A DNA stretch of 64,000 nt from Candidatus Rhodobacter oscarellae (GTDB lineage Bacteria; Pseudomonadota; Alphaproteobacteria; Rhodobacterales; Rhodobacteraceae), in the NCBI RefSeq assembly GCF_001078595.1, contig NZ_LFTY01000002.1, positions 3,420,862 through 3,484,861 on the forward strand. Reading direction: 5' to 3'. Below are positions 39,774-48,399 of the stretch, piece after piece. The position numbers and the translations under genes were made by a program. The notes under the pieces are model-generated. The model saw nothing but the letters and a program-made list of their open reading frames with translations, ran no database searches and was not told the origin of the DNA. Within the stretch, counting starts at the first letter, position 1; the number at the start of each line of letters is the position of its first letter.

Positions 39774-40655
39774 TCAAGCCTTTAGCAGGCGCCGCAGATA
39801 GGCCCCATAGCTATTTTTGCCAAACATCTTAGCGCGTTCGGCCAGCCCTTCGGCGTCGATCCAGCCTTGCTCAAAGGCGATCTCGTCGAGCGAGCCGGTC
39901 TGCATCCCCTGCCGCTCTGTCAGGGTGCGCACGAAGTTTCCGGCATCCAGCAGGCTGGCATGGGTTCCGGTGTCCAGCCAGGCAAAGCCGCGCCCCATGC
40001 GCTGCACGTCCAGCAGCCCCTCGCTCAGGTAGCTCTCCAGCAGCGAGGTGATCTCCAGCTCGCCGCGCGCAGAGGGCCGCACCGCGCGGGCGCGCTCCGG
40101 CGCCGTCCCGTCTAGGAAATAGAGCCCGGTGACCGCGTAGTTCGACGGCGGGTTGGCGGGCTTCTCGATGATCTCCTGCGCCTTCCCATCGGCGTCGAAC
40201 CCCACCACGCCGTAACGCTCTGGGTCCGCCACGTGGTAGCCGAACACCGTCCCGCCGGTCTTGCGCGCGTCCGCCGCGGCCAGCACCTCGGGCAGCCCAT
40301 GCCCGAAAAAGATGTTGTCGCCCAGCACCATCGCCGAGGGTGCGCCGTCCAGAAACGCCTCGGCCAGCAGGTAGGCCTGCGCCAGCCCATCGGGCGAGGG
40401 CTGCTGGATATAGGTAAAATCCAGCCCCCATGGCGCGCCGTCCCCAAGAAGGCGCTGGAACTGCGACTGGTCCTCGGGCGTGGTGATCACCGCGATCTCG
40501 CGGATGCCCGCCAGCATCAGCGCGCTCAGCGGGTAGTAGATCATCGGCTTGTCATAGATCGGCAGGAGCTGCTTGGAGATCCCCATGGTGATCGGGTAGA
40601 GCCGGGTCCCGGACCCGCCCGCCAGAATGATGCCCTTGCGGTTCGTCTTCGTCAT
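39774..40655 (-). CDS. rfbA: Glucose-1-phosphate thymidylyltransferase
   Basis: A 293-residue RmlA/RfbA: GIILAGGSGTRLYPITMGISKQLLPIYDKPMIYYPLS-type opening (quoted in part), QPSPDGLAQA, ALVLGDNIF-like block seen as MVLGDNIFFGHG, and EIIEKP. It makes dTDP-glucose. It starts one base after the rfbB stop. Confidence 0.96.
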   Translation of the reverse strand: MTKTNRKGIILAGGSGTRLYPITMGISKQLLPIYDKPMIYYPLSALMLAGIREIAVITTPEDQSQFQRLLGDGAPWGLDFTYIQQPSPDGLAQAYLLAEAFLDGAPSAMVLGDNIFFGHGLPEVLAAADARKTGGTVFGYHVADPERYGVVGFDADGKAQEIIEKPANPPSNYAVTGLYFLDGTAPERARAVRPSARGELEITSLLESYLSEGLLDVQRMGRGFAWLDTGTHASLLDAGNFVRTLTERQGMQTGSLDEIAFEQGWIDAEGLAERAKMFGKNSYGAYLRRLLKA

Positions 40656-40656
40656 C

Positions 40657-41700
40657 CTAAGCGGCTCCCAGTCTTTTGCCCACGCCGTCGCGGCCCTGCA
40701 GCGCGCGCCACCAGTCCTCGTTCTCTAGATACCAGTCCACTGTGCGCTCCAGACCCTCTTGCAGGGTCACCGACGGCCGCCAGCCAAGCTCGTCACGGAT
40801 GCGGGTTGGGTCGATGGCATAGCGCATGTCGTGCCCGGGCCGGTCGGTCACAAAGGCGATCTGATCGGCGTAGGGATGGTTCTTGGGCCGCTTGGCGTCC
40901 AGGATCGCGCAGATGCTGCGCACGATGTCGATATTCTTCGCCTCGTTCTCGCCGCCGATATTGTAGGTCCGCCCCAGGGCGCCCTTCTCCAGCACGGTCA
41001 GAAGCGCGTCGGCGTGGTCCTCGACGAAGAGCCAGTCGCGCACGTTTTGCCCCTGGCCGTAGACCGGGATCTCCTCGCCCGCCAGGGCGCGCAGGATCAC
41101 CACCGGGATGAGCTTTTCGGGGAAGTGGAACGGCCCGTAATTGTTCGAGCAGTTCGTCATCACCACCGGCAGCCCATAGGTGTGGTGCCAGGCGCTGACC
41201 AGGTGGTCGCTGGCCGCCTTGGAGGCGGAGTAGGGCGAGCGCGGGTCATAGCCGGTGTCCTCGGTGAACATCACCTCGGGGTCGTCCGGCAGCGAGCCGA
41301 ACACCTCGTCGGTCGATATGTGATGGAACCGGAACGCCTCGGGCTTGCCCGCCTTGGTCCAATAGGCCCGCGCGGCCTCCAGCATCGTGTAGGTGCCGGT
41401 GATATTGGTCTCGATGAAGTCGCCGGGCCCGTCGATGGAGCGGTCCACATGGTTCTCGGCGGCCAGGTGCATCACCGCGTCGGGGGCGTGCTGGGCGAAG
41501 ACCGCGTCCAGCCCCGCCCGGTCGCAGATGTCCACCTGGGCGAAGGCGTAGCTGGGGCTGCCGGCCACGCTGGCCAGGTTCGCCTCGCAGGCCGCGTAGG
41601 TCAGCTTGTCCACGTTCACCACCGCGTGCCCGCGCGACACCGCCAGCCGCACCACCGCCGAGCCGATGAACCCGGCGCCGCCGGTTACAAGTATCCGCAT
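40657..41700 (-). CDS. rfbB: dTDP-glucose 4,6-dehydratase
   Basis: A 347-residue extended [44 protein letters not shown], the YxxxK active site in [12 protein letters not shown] and [18 protein letters not shown]. It converts dTDP-glucose to dTDP-4-keto-6-deoxyglucose. The start is fixed by the Rossmann motif at the N-terminus. It lies one base from rfbC and one from rfbA. Confidence 0.97.
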   Translation of the reverse strand: MRILVTGGAGFIGSAVVRLAVSRGHAVVNVDKLTYAACEANLASVAGSPSYAFAQVDICDRAGLDAVFAQHAPDAVMHLAAENHVDRSIDGPGDFIETNITGTYTMLEAARAYWTKAGKPEAFRFHHISTDEVFGSLPDDPEVMFTEDTGYDPRSPYSASKAASDHLVSAWHHTYGLPVVMTNCSNNYGPFHFPEKLIPVVILRALAGEEIPVYGQGQNVRDWLFVEDHADALLTVLEKGALGRTYNIGGENEAKNIDIVRSICAILDAKRPKNHPYADQIAFVTDRPGHDMRYAIDPTRIRDELGWRPSVTLQEGLERTVDWYLENEDWWRALQGRDGVGKRLGAA

Positions 41701-41701
41701 C

Positions 41702-42256
41702 TCAGGCGCTCCATGTGAAGGGGCTTTGGAAGTCGCGCAGCGCCACCGCGGCGGCGTCCTTGTCCGACAGGACCGGCGCGCCCGCAAAGCCCCACTCGAT
41801 GCCGCAGCTGTCCCAGCGCACCGCGCCGTCGCAGGCGGGGGCGTAATAATCGCTGCACTTATAGATGATCTCGGTCTCGGGCGCGCGGGTCACAAAGCCA
41901 TGCAGGAAGCCCGCGGGCACCAAAAGCTGCTTGCCGTTCTCAAAGCTCAGCTCTTCACCGACCCACTGCCCGTAGGTGGGCGAGCCCACCCGGATGTCCA
42001 CCGCCACGTCGAACAGGGCGCCGCGCCCGCAGCGCACCAGCTTGTCCTGGGCGTGCGGCGGCGCCTGAAAGTGCAGCCCGCGCAGCGTGCCCACCTCCAT
42101 CGACATAGAGTGGTTGTCCTGCACAAAGGCGTAATCCAACCCGACATCGGCCATCCGGCGCGCGTTCCAGCTCTCGCTGAAGAAGCCGCGGGCATCGCCG
42201 AACCTCTTTGGGGTCAGAATTAGAACCCCTGAAAGTTTTGTCTCAATGATCTCCAT
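41702..42256 (-). CDS. rfbC: dTDP-4-dehydrorhamnose 3,5-epimerase
   Basis: A 184-residue RmlC cupin: [35 protein letters not shown], the catalytic His in [32 protein letters not shown], and [10 protein letters not shown]. It is the first gene of the rfbCBA-manC run. No rfbD (the final reductase of dTDP-rhamnose synthesis) is present in the run. Confidence 0.96.
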   Translation of the reverse strand: MEIIETKLSGVLILTPKRFGDARGFFSESWNARRMADVGLDYAFVQDNHSMSMEVGTLRGLHFQAPPHAQDKLVRCGRGALFDVAVDIRVGSPTYGQWVGEELSFENGKQLLVPAGFLHGFVTRAPETEIIYKCSDYYAPACDGAVRWDSCGIEWGFAGAPVLSDKDAAAVALRDFQSPFTWSA

Positions 42257-42564
42257 CGGCCAGCCGCTTGGTCTAAATTACACGATGACTTGCTTGGTAA
42301 ACGCTCGAAAGGCAAGGTCAAACATGCGCGCGTAGCGTGAAGGTGCGGGTGCGATGGCAGCGATCTGGCGCGGGTTGTGACCGCGATGCTTCCAGTGGCA
42401 GCACCTTGCCGCCGCCCTTTCGTGGCCAATGCGAATCCGCTGCGCAACACGCCAGCGGCATCGGCGCATGAACCACACCGCTACGGTTGAGCCGTGCAAT
42501 AGCGTCAAGCCCGCAATCGGTCAGGACATTAGGCGCAGCAATCCGCTTGGGCCAAGCTGGGTCC
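42257..42564. other. 308-base region with no clear gene
   Basis: It should contain the rfbC promoter. A weak minus-strand frame of 87 codons (42318-42581) overlaps the next gene's end; frames with basic, His-rich products shift in and out, as in a decayed transposase or other dead gene, but no motif is conclusive. Confidence 0.35.
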
Positions 42565-43575
42565 TTAGGTCGACGTTCCATTTGCCTGGCGGAACTTTCG
42601 GCGGCGGGCCTTCATGGCCGCATCCGCCTCGGGCGATCCGTCATGGAAGGACCCGAACCACTTGTCCAAGGGCACCATCCCGTCGGCATAGTTCACCTCG
42701 TGATAGCGATGATGCAGGTAATGCGCGTAGTAGGATGTGTTCCAGGTGGATTTGTCGCCCAGCACCACGCGATCGAAACCGGTATGCCCCTGCGCCGGCG
42801 CCAACCCCGGCCGCGAGGCCAGGTTGATCATGTGGATCGGGTGCGCGGGCACCACAAAGAAGATCAGGATCGACGAGAAGTAAATCACATGCTCGATCGG
42901 GTGCATGGACAGCCCCGACCATGGGCCGGGGTTCACGTTGCGGTGGTGCAGCTTATGCGCCACGCGGTAGAGCGGCGGCCAATGCAATAGCCGATGCGCA
43001 AAGTAGAACCCGACCTCATGCACGAACGGCACCAAGAAAAACAGGGCCACAAAGCCAACCGGGTTCTCCGCGGGGTTGATCATCGACGCGTAGCCGTTCG
43101 CATAGGCCCAAAGCAGCAAAAGCTCGTAGGCCGTCCAGATCGGCACGCCGCTGGCCAGCGTCCAGAACATGTTGTCATAGGTCTGGTTCTTGAACAGAAA
43201 GACCGCCGAGTCCTCACTCGGCCAGTTGCGGTTGTACTTGAACGCGGTGTCCTGCAGGCGCCAGACGTAGAGCCACAGATGCCACGCGCCGTAGACCAGC
43301 ACGGCCAGCCCCAGGTTGCGGCCCAGCATCAAGGCCATAAGCCCCAAGGATGGGGTCTCGAACCGCTCCAGTGACGGCGTCAGGTAGACCCAGATGCCCA
43401 CCGCGAAGACGGCATAAAGCAGGTTCCAGGGCAGCAGGTAGCCCGGGAAGGCGAAGAACCATTTCAGGAAGGCCCAGGGCTGGGGCGGCCAGGCGAATGT
43501 CGGCCCATAGCTGATGCGCTCGTTCGGGCTCCAATAGCCCCGGCTATCCTCGCTGCCGAATTTAGAGTCGTCCAT
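42565..43575 (-). CDS. Fatty acid hydroxylase / sterol desaturase superfamily membrane protein
   Basis: A 336-residue membrane di-iron enzyme. The eight-His pattern is visible: HRLLH, HKLHHRN, HPIEH and HYLHHRYHEVNY. About four membrane helices precede and surround it (for example AFPGYLLPWNLLYAVFAVGIWVYL and PVGFVALFFLVPFVHEVGFYFA). Such enzymes hydroxylate or desaturate lipids or carotenoids. The start MDDSKFGSE was preferred to an in-frame start seven codons upstream. It stands alone between the rfb block and the carbohydrate cluster. Confidence 0.9.
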   Translation of the reverse strand: MDDSKFGSEDSRGYWSPNERISYGPTFAWPPQPWAFLKWFFAFPGYLLPWNLLYAVFAVGIWVYLTPSLERFETPSLGLMALMLGRNLGLAVLVYGAWHLWLYVWRLQDTAFKYNRNWPSEDSAVFLFKNQTYDNMFWTLASGVPIWTAYELLLLWAYANGYASMINPAENPVGFVALFFLVPFVHEVGFYFAHRLLHWPPLYRVAHKLHHRNVNPGPWSGLSMHPIEHVIYFSSILIFFVVPAHPIHMINLASRPGLAPAQGHTGFDRVVLGDKSTWNTSYYAHYLHHRYHEVNYADGMVPLDKWFGSFHDGSPEADAAMKARRRKFRQANGTST

Positions 43576-43725
43576 AATGCGGCCTCCGGGCAATCTATGG
43601 CCGCAAGCTTACCGGCAAATCGCGTTTTGGCAAACGCGTCGACCGGCGGATAAAATCGCCTTGGGCGACGGGGCGCAAATCAGTAGTGTGACGCAGCAAC
43701 CATCCCCGATCCGAAGGCATTTGAG

Positions 43726-44721
43726 ATGAACCATAAGCGACGCGTTGGCAGAACCGCCTTGCAGATTGACACGTTGGGGCTGGGCGGCGCGCCGCTTGGC
43801 GGCAATTTCGTGGACCTTCTCGACACCCAGGCCAAAGAGCTGGTCGAGGCCGCCAAGGCCGCCGGGATCGGCTATTTCGACACCGCGCCCTGGTATGGCT
43901 TCGGCCGGTCCGAGCGGGTGATGGGCGACATGCTGCGCGGCACCGACTATGTGCTGTCTGACAAGGTGGGGCGGCTCTTGCGGCCCGGCGCCGTGCCCAA
44001 CCCGATGGATTTCGGCATGGTCGATCCGCTGCCGTTCCATGTGGTCTACGACTACGGCTATGACGGGATCATGCGCGCCTTTGAGGACAACCTGCAGCGG
44101 CTCGGGCTGGACCGGATCGACATCCTGCTGGCGCATGACATCGGCGCCTTCCAGCACGGCGCGGCGGAGAACGCGCGCCATTTCAAGGACCTCGCGGAGG
44201 GCGGCTATCGCGCGATGGACGAGCTGCGCCGTGGCGGGCTGGTCAAGGCCATTGGTCTGGGCGTGAACGAGAACGAGGTCTGCCAGGACGCGCTGGGCAT
44301 TGGCGAATGGGACGTGTTCCTGCTGGCGGGGCGCTACACCTTGCTGGAGCAGACGCCACTTGACGCGCTGTTCCCGTCCTGCGCGGCGGCGGGGACCAGC
44401 ATCATCTGCGGCGGGCCGTTCAACTCTGGCATTCTGGTCGGGCGCGAGATGTGGAATTACGCCAAGGCCCCGGCAGAGGTTCTGGACAAGGCCCGCGCGC
44501 TGGGCGCCGTGGCGGATGATTTCGGCATTCCCCTGGCGGCGGCGGCGCTGCAATTCCCGCTCGGGCATGAGATCGTCAGCTCCGTGATCCCCGGGCCGCG
44601 CGACAAGACCGAGCTGCAGCAGATCGTCGAATGGTTCCATGCGCCGATCCCCGCCGATTTCTGGACCGCGCTGAAGGGCAGGGGGCTGCTCGCAGAGGGC
44701 GCGCCAGTGCCTGCGGGCTAA
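43726..44721 (+). CDS. Aldo/keto reductase (D-threo-aldose 1-dehydrogenase-like)
   Basis: A 331-residue AKR barrel: LGLGGAPLGGNF at the start, FDTAPWYGFGRSERVMGDML (catalytic Tyr in the WYG block), SDKVGRLL with the catalytic Lys, and the NADP-binding end ISSVIPGPRD-like segment seen as IVSSVIPGPRDKTEL. It matches the L-fucose / D-threo-aldose 1-dehydrogenase group that oxidises sugars to lactones. It is convergent with the SDR gene (four-base overlap of stops) and belongs with the adjacent sugar-transport genes by theme. Confidence 0.88.
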   Translation: MNHKRRVGRTALQIDTLGLGGAPLGGNFVDLLDTQAKELVEAAKAAGIGYFDTAPWYGFGRSERVMGDMLRGTDYVLSDKVGRLLRPGAVPNPMDFGMVDPLPFHVVYDYGYDGIMRAFEDNLQRLGLDRIDILLAHDIGAFQHGAAENARHFKDLAEGGYRAMDELRRGGLVKAIGLGVNENEVCQDALGIGEWDVFLLAGRYTLLEQTPLDALFPSCAAAGTSIICGGPFNSGILVGREMWNYAKAPAEVLDKARALGAVADDFGIPLAAAALQFPLGHEIVSSVIPGPRDKTELQQIVEWFHAPIPADFWTALKGRGLLAEGAPVPAG

Positions 44722-45449
44722 ACCGCGGTAAAGCCCCCGTCCACCGGCAGGCAGACCCCGGATATCATCGAGGCCGCGTCTGACAGCAGGAACACGATGG
44801 GCCCGGCGCAGTCCTCTTCGGTGGCCCAGCGGCGCAGCGGCATGGTCTGCAGGAACGGCCCGCCGATATCCTCGCGGCCCCAGTACCACTCGGACATCGG
44901 CGTCATCACAACGGTCGGGTTCACCGCGTTCACGCGGATGCCATGCGGGCCAAGCTCCAGCGCCGCGACGCGGGTCATGGCGTCCACCGCGCCTTTGGAG
45001 GACGCGTAAGAGATGTGCCCCTTAAGGCCAACCAACGACGCCTGGCTCGAGACGTTGACGATCGCGCCGCCCTTGCCGGCGGTCACCATGCCCTTTGAGG
45101 CGTGTTTGGTCACCAGCAGCGTGCCGCGGGCGTTGATGTCGATGACCTTGTCAAAGACGTCGATATCGGTGTCCATCGGGGTCGCGATCTCTCCGCCCCA
45201 GCCGCCGCAATTGACCAGGCCGTAGAGCTCCAGATCCGCAAGCGCTGCCGCGACCTCCTCCTCCGAGGTCAGATCGAAGGCGCGCGTGTCGCAACCGGTC
45301 TGCGCGGCCAATTCGGCCAGCTTCGCCTCGTCGCGGCCCGATGCGATGACATGCGCGCCTTCCTCGACCAGCAGCCGCACCGTCGCGGCGCCAATCCCGC
45401 CGGAGGCGCCGGTTACGAGAATAGCGCGGTCAGTTAGCCCAGAATCCAT
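44718..45449 (-). CDS. Short-chain dehydrogenase (L-xylulose-reductase-like)
   Basis: A 243-residue SDR: ILVTGASGGIGAATVRLL, LVNCGGWGG in place of the usual NNAG, NVSSQASLVGLKG, YASSKGAVDAMT with the YxxxK pair, and MISGVCLPVDGGF. It resembles carbonyl/L-xylulose reductases acting on sugars or polyols. The start at 45449 sits just downstream of four 14-base tandem repeats. It is divergent from the ABC transporter operon. Confidence 0.9.
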   Translation of the reverse strand: MDSGLTDRAILVTGASGGIGAATVRLLVEEGAHVIASGRDEAKLAELAAQTGCDTRAFDLTSEEEVAAALADLELYGLVNCGGWGGEIATPMDTDIDVFDKVIDINARGTLLVTKHASKGMVTAGKGGAIVNVSSQASLVGLKGHISYASSKGAVDAMTRVAALELGPHGIRVNAVNPTVVMTPMSEWYWGREDIGGPFLQTMPLRRWATEEDCAGPIVFLLSDAASMISGVCLPVDGGFTAV

Positions 45450-45463
45450 GCATCGCCCCTTTA

Positions 45464-45519
45464 GCTTTGTCCGGCTGGCTTTTTCCGGCTCGCTTTGTCC
45501 CGTTCGCTTTGTACGGCGG
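45464..45519. repeat. Four 14-base tandem repeats in the SDR/ABC divergent region
   Basis: Units begin at 45464, 45478, 45492 and 45506, each opening GCTTTGT or GCTTTTT and continuing CCGGCT-like. They lie 15 bases from the SDR start, so in the SDR mRNA they fall in the leader. The remaining bases up to 45759 hold the promoter of the ABC operon and GGGAGG before its ATG, with no gene. Confidence 0.75.
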
Positions 45520-45759
45520 AACCGGCCAGGCGCATTTGGTAATAGATGCAGAGCTTTCACAAGCCTTGCATTGGACGGCGTGTTTTCGCGATGCGGGGCG
45601 CTATGCATCTTTAAATATAACGCCCCTCTTAGACTGGCTGGGGCAAGGCCCTAAAAAGATTCGGAAAGTTGGTAGCCAATCGTGAATTTGCGTCCTAAGC
45701 TGGCCTGCGTAGGGTCAAAGAATGCCCACACACGAAGAAATAAATTGGGAGGAAACTAG

Positions 45760-47235
45760 ATGCATTTTCGCAAACAAATGGCTGCGCTTACAATTGGTGC
45801 TGCGGCACTCGGGGGCGTTGCTGCGCCTGCGGTCGCTCAGCACGAAGGCGTGACGGTAAACATCTTAACGCGGCCTGGATATGTCATCGCTGGGCCCTTG
45901 GTTGAGCGCGGCAAGGACTTCGAGGCGCTCACCGGCGCCAAGATCGTCGTGACCGAAGTGCCCTTCGCCGAGATCTTTCCGAAGATCCAGAACGACTGGG
46001 CCACGGGGACCAATTCGATTGACGTTGGCGTCTTCGCCGCCGGTTGGGGCGTCGAGCTGGACGCCGCGGGCCTGCTGGAGGATCTCGACCCTTACGTCGC
46101 CGCCGATGACAAGATCGACCTGGACGACATCGCGCCCTATTTCCGCGAGTTCGGCCAGAAGGTCGGCGGCAAGACCAAGCTCTTGATGGTCGATGGCGAC
46201 TTTCAGATGGTCTACTACCGCACTGACGTGCTGACCGAAGCCGGTGTCGAGCCGCCCGTGACCTGGGAGGACTACCTGGACGTGGCCGGCAAGATCCACG
46301 GCATGGACATGAATGGCGATGGCGAGGCCGACTATGGCTCGTGCATCTTCAAGAAGCGCAACGCGCAGTCCTATTTCGCGATCCAGACCTTCGCGGCGCC
46401 GATTGTGCAGACGAATGGCACCGCGCAGGGCTTCCACTTTGACAACGCGACGATGAAGCCGCTGATCAATAACGCGGGCTGGAAGAAGGCGTTCGAGCTT
46501 TACAAGGCGACCGGCGAGTTCGGCCCTCCGGAAGAGCTGAACATGGATATCGGCGACACCCGCGCGCTGTTCAAGGCGGGCCGCTGTGGTCTGCTGGTCG
46601 AGTGGGGTGATCCCGGCACGCTGCAGCTTGACGACGACGCCTCGTCGATCAAGGGCAAGCTTTTCGCCATCGCGGCGATCGGGTCGCGCGAGGTGCTGGA
46701 CCGCGAGACCGGCGCGCTGGTGCCCGCCACCGCCGAAAGCGCGCCGCATTCCATTGACGGCGTCAACTACTCGCCCTTCGCGGCGTTTGGCGGCTGGGCC
46801 GGTGCCATCAATAAGAAGGCGGACGCGGCAACCAAGGCGGCGGCCTATGACTTCCTGTCCTACATGAACCAGCCGGCGCAGTCGGGCGTGGACGTCACCA
46901 TCGGCGCCACGGGCTACAACCCCTACCGCGTGTCGCAGCTTGCCAGCACCGACAAGTGGGTCGAGGCGGGCATGCCGCAGGCGCTGGCCGACAACTACCT
47001 CGGTGCGATCAACGGCGCCCTGGCCAATCCCAACATGTCCTCCGACATGAAGATCCCCGGCGCGCAGCAATACACCGCCGTGGTGCTGGACACCCAGCTG
47101 GCCCGCTACCTCGCCGGTGAGATCACCGTCGAAGAGGCCCTGGAGAATATCGAAGAGGGCTGGGAGGAGATCACCGAGGACTTCGGTCGCGACGAGCAGG
47201 TCGAGGCCCAGGCCCTGGCGCTTGGTTCCGAATAA
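45760..47235 (+). CDS. ABC transporter solute-binding protein (carbohydrate type)
   Basis: A 491-residue family 1 extracellular binding protein. Signal peptide residues 1-27 (AALTIGAAALGGVAAPAVAQ). The mature part shows VNILTRPGYVIAGPLVERGKDFEALTGAKI and the typical YYRTDVLTEAGVEPPVTWEDYLDVAGKI block. An Asp-rich DMNGDGEADYG segment resembles a calcium-binding loop. It is the first gene of a transporter operon whose following genes are oxidoreductases, so a sugar or polyol is the likely ligand. GGGAGG precedes the ATG. Confidence 0.92.
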   Translation: MHFRKQMAALTIGAAALGGVAAPAVAQHEGVTVNILTRPGYVIAGPLVERGKDFEALTGAKIVVTEVPFAEIFPKIQNDWATGTNSIDVGVFAAGWGVELDAAGLLEDLDPYVAADDKIDLDDIAPYFREFGQKVGGKTKLLMVDGDFQMVYYRTDVLTEAGVEPPVTWEDYLDVAGKIHGMDMNGDGEADYGSCIFKKRNAQSYFAIQTFAAPIVQTNGTAQGFHFDNATMKPLINNAGWKKAFELYKATGEFGPPEELNMDIGDTRALFKAGRCGLLVEWGDPGTLQLDDDASSIKGKLFAIAAIGSREVLDRETGALVPATAESAPHSIDGVNYSPFAAFGGWAGAINKKADAATKAAAYDFLSYMNQPAQSGVDVTIGATGYNPYRVSQLASTDKWVEAGMPQALADNYLGAINGALANPNMSSDMKIPGAQQYTAVVLDTQLARYLAGEITVEEALENIEEGWEEITEDFGRDEQVEAQALALGSE

Positions 47236-47247
47236 AGCACGCGATAC

Positions 47248-48399
47248 ATGACGTCTTATGAAAACACCCGCCAGCCGAGACCCTTCTCGGCTGGCGCAGG
47301 CACCCGCGACCGGCTGGGCGAGTGGGTGGACAAGCATTCGGGCACGTTCTTCATCGCGCCCGCTGTCACGCTGATCCTGATTTTCGCAATTTTCCCAACG
47401 ATCTATTCGATCTTTTTTGCCCTAAGCCGGGTGCGCTGGTCCGGCGACGGGCTGAAGTTCCGCTATGTGGGCTTCCGCAACTTTTCCAAGCAGTTCTTCG
47501 GCAGCGCCGAGCAGCATTTCCTGGGCCGGTTGGACATCAGCGTCTTTGGCTGGGTGCTGTTTGGGATCATCGCCGCCGCGGTGCTGTGGTGGCTGATCCG
47601 CTCGGTGCGGATCACGACCTGGGTGGGGATGATTGGCCGCTCGATCTCGGCTGCGATGGCGATCTTCCTGGCCTATATCCTCTGCGCGTCGCTGATCTCG
47701 GGCAACAATATCGGCACGCTCTACACGACGCTGTTTTATGTGCTGGTGGGCTGCGCGATCCAGTTCGTGATCGGCACCGGGCTGGCGTTTTTGTGTTCGC
47801 AACCGATCTCCGGCAAGAACTTCTTCCGCGTCATCTTCTTCATCCCGCTGATGATCACGCCCCTGGGCGTGGGCTATGCGATGCGCATGGTGGCGGATGT
47901 GACCAAGGGGCCGTTCGAGCCGGTGCTTGGCTTTCTGGGCCTGGGCGATTGGGTCTGGTCCGCCGACGCCTGGTCGGCGCGGTTCATGATGATGGTCAGC
48001 GACAGCTGGCAGTGGATCCCCTTCATCTTCATCTGCATGCTGGCCGCGTTAGAGAACATCCCGCGCGATCACGTCGAGGCGGCGCAGGTTGATGGCGCCT
48101 CCAGCGTGCAGATCTTCCGCGAGATCACCTGGCCGCAGGTCCTGCCCGTGGCGGTGACGGTGCTGCTGATCCGGATGATCGAGGCCTTCAAGATCGTCGA
48201 CCTGCCAAACATCATGACCGGGGGCGGGCCGGGGTCCGCGACCGAGTCGATGACGCTCAACTCGATGTATATCTGGCGCGCCAATGATCTGGGCGGCTCG
48301 GCGGCCATCGCCTATCTGCTCTTGATCCTCACGGTCGTGGTCTGCGCGTCCTTCTTCAACTACGTGGTCATGGGCCAGATCAGGAAGCCAAAGTCATGA
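47248..48399 (+). CDS. ABC transporter permease, MalF type, enlarged
   Basis: A 383-residue permease. The first membrane helix is around residues 33-55 (FFIAPAVTLILIFAIFPTIYS) and the coupling EAA loop is EAAQVDGASSVQIFREITWPQ. Usual MalF-type sugar permeases of this class have about 290-310 residues and six helices. Here an extra stretch (about residues 90-150: VFGWVLFGIIAAAVLWWLI and SISAAMAIFLAYILCASLI) adds two hydrophobic segments. The first codons overlap a strong stem-loop. The stop overlaps the next permease start by four bases. Confidence 0.9.
   Translation: MTSYENTRQPRPFSAGAGTRDRLGEWVDKHSGTFFIAPAVTLILIFAIFPTIYSIFFALSRVRWSGDGLKFRYVGFRNFSKQFFGSAEQHFLGRLDISVFGWVLFGIIAAAVLWWLIRSVRITTWVGMIGRSISAAMAIFLAYILCASLISGNNIGTLYTTLFYVLVGCAIQFVIGTGLAFLCSQPISGKNFFRVIFFIPLMITPLGVGYAMRMVADVTKGPFEPVLGFLGLGDWVWSADAWSARFMMMVSDSWQWIPFIFICMLAALENIPRDHVEAAQVDGASSVQIFREITWPQVLPVAVTVLLIRMIEAFKIVDLPNIMTGGGPGSATESMTLNSMYIWRANDLGGSAAIAYLLLILTVVVCASFFNYVVMGQIRKPKS
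47269..47296 (+). promoter_or_regulatory. Stem-loop spanning the permease start region
   Basis: Eleven-base perfect arms CGCCAGCCGAG and CTCGGCTGGCG with a six-base loop, 34 bases after the binding-protein stop and from codon 8 of the permease gene. It may stabilise the upstream message or restrict permease translation. Confidence 0.7.

Noticed and set aside
42318-42581. Transposase fragment next to rfbC
   Set aside because: Basic, His-rich frames suggested an IS remnant but no DDE or terminal repeat could be identified; left as an undefined region.
45464-45519. CRISPR-like repeats before the SDR gene
   Set aside because: Fourteen-base units with no spacers; direct tandem repeat instead.
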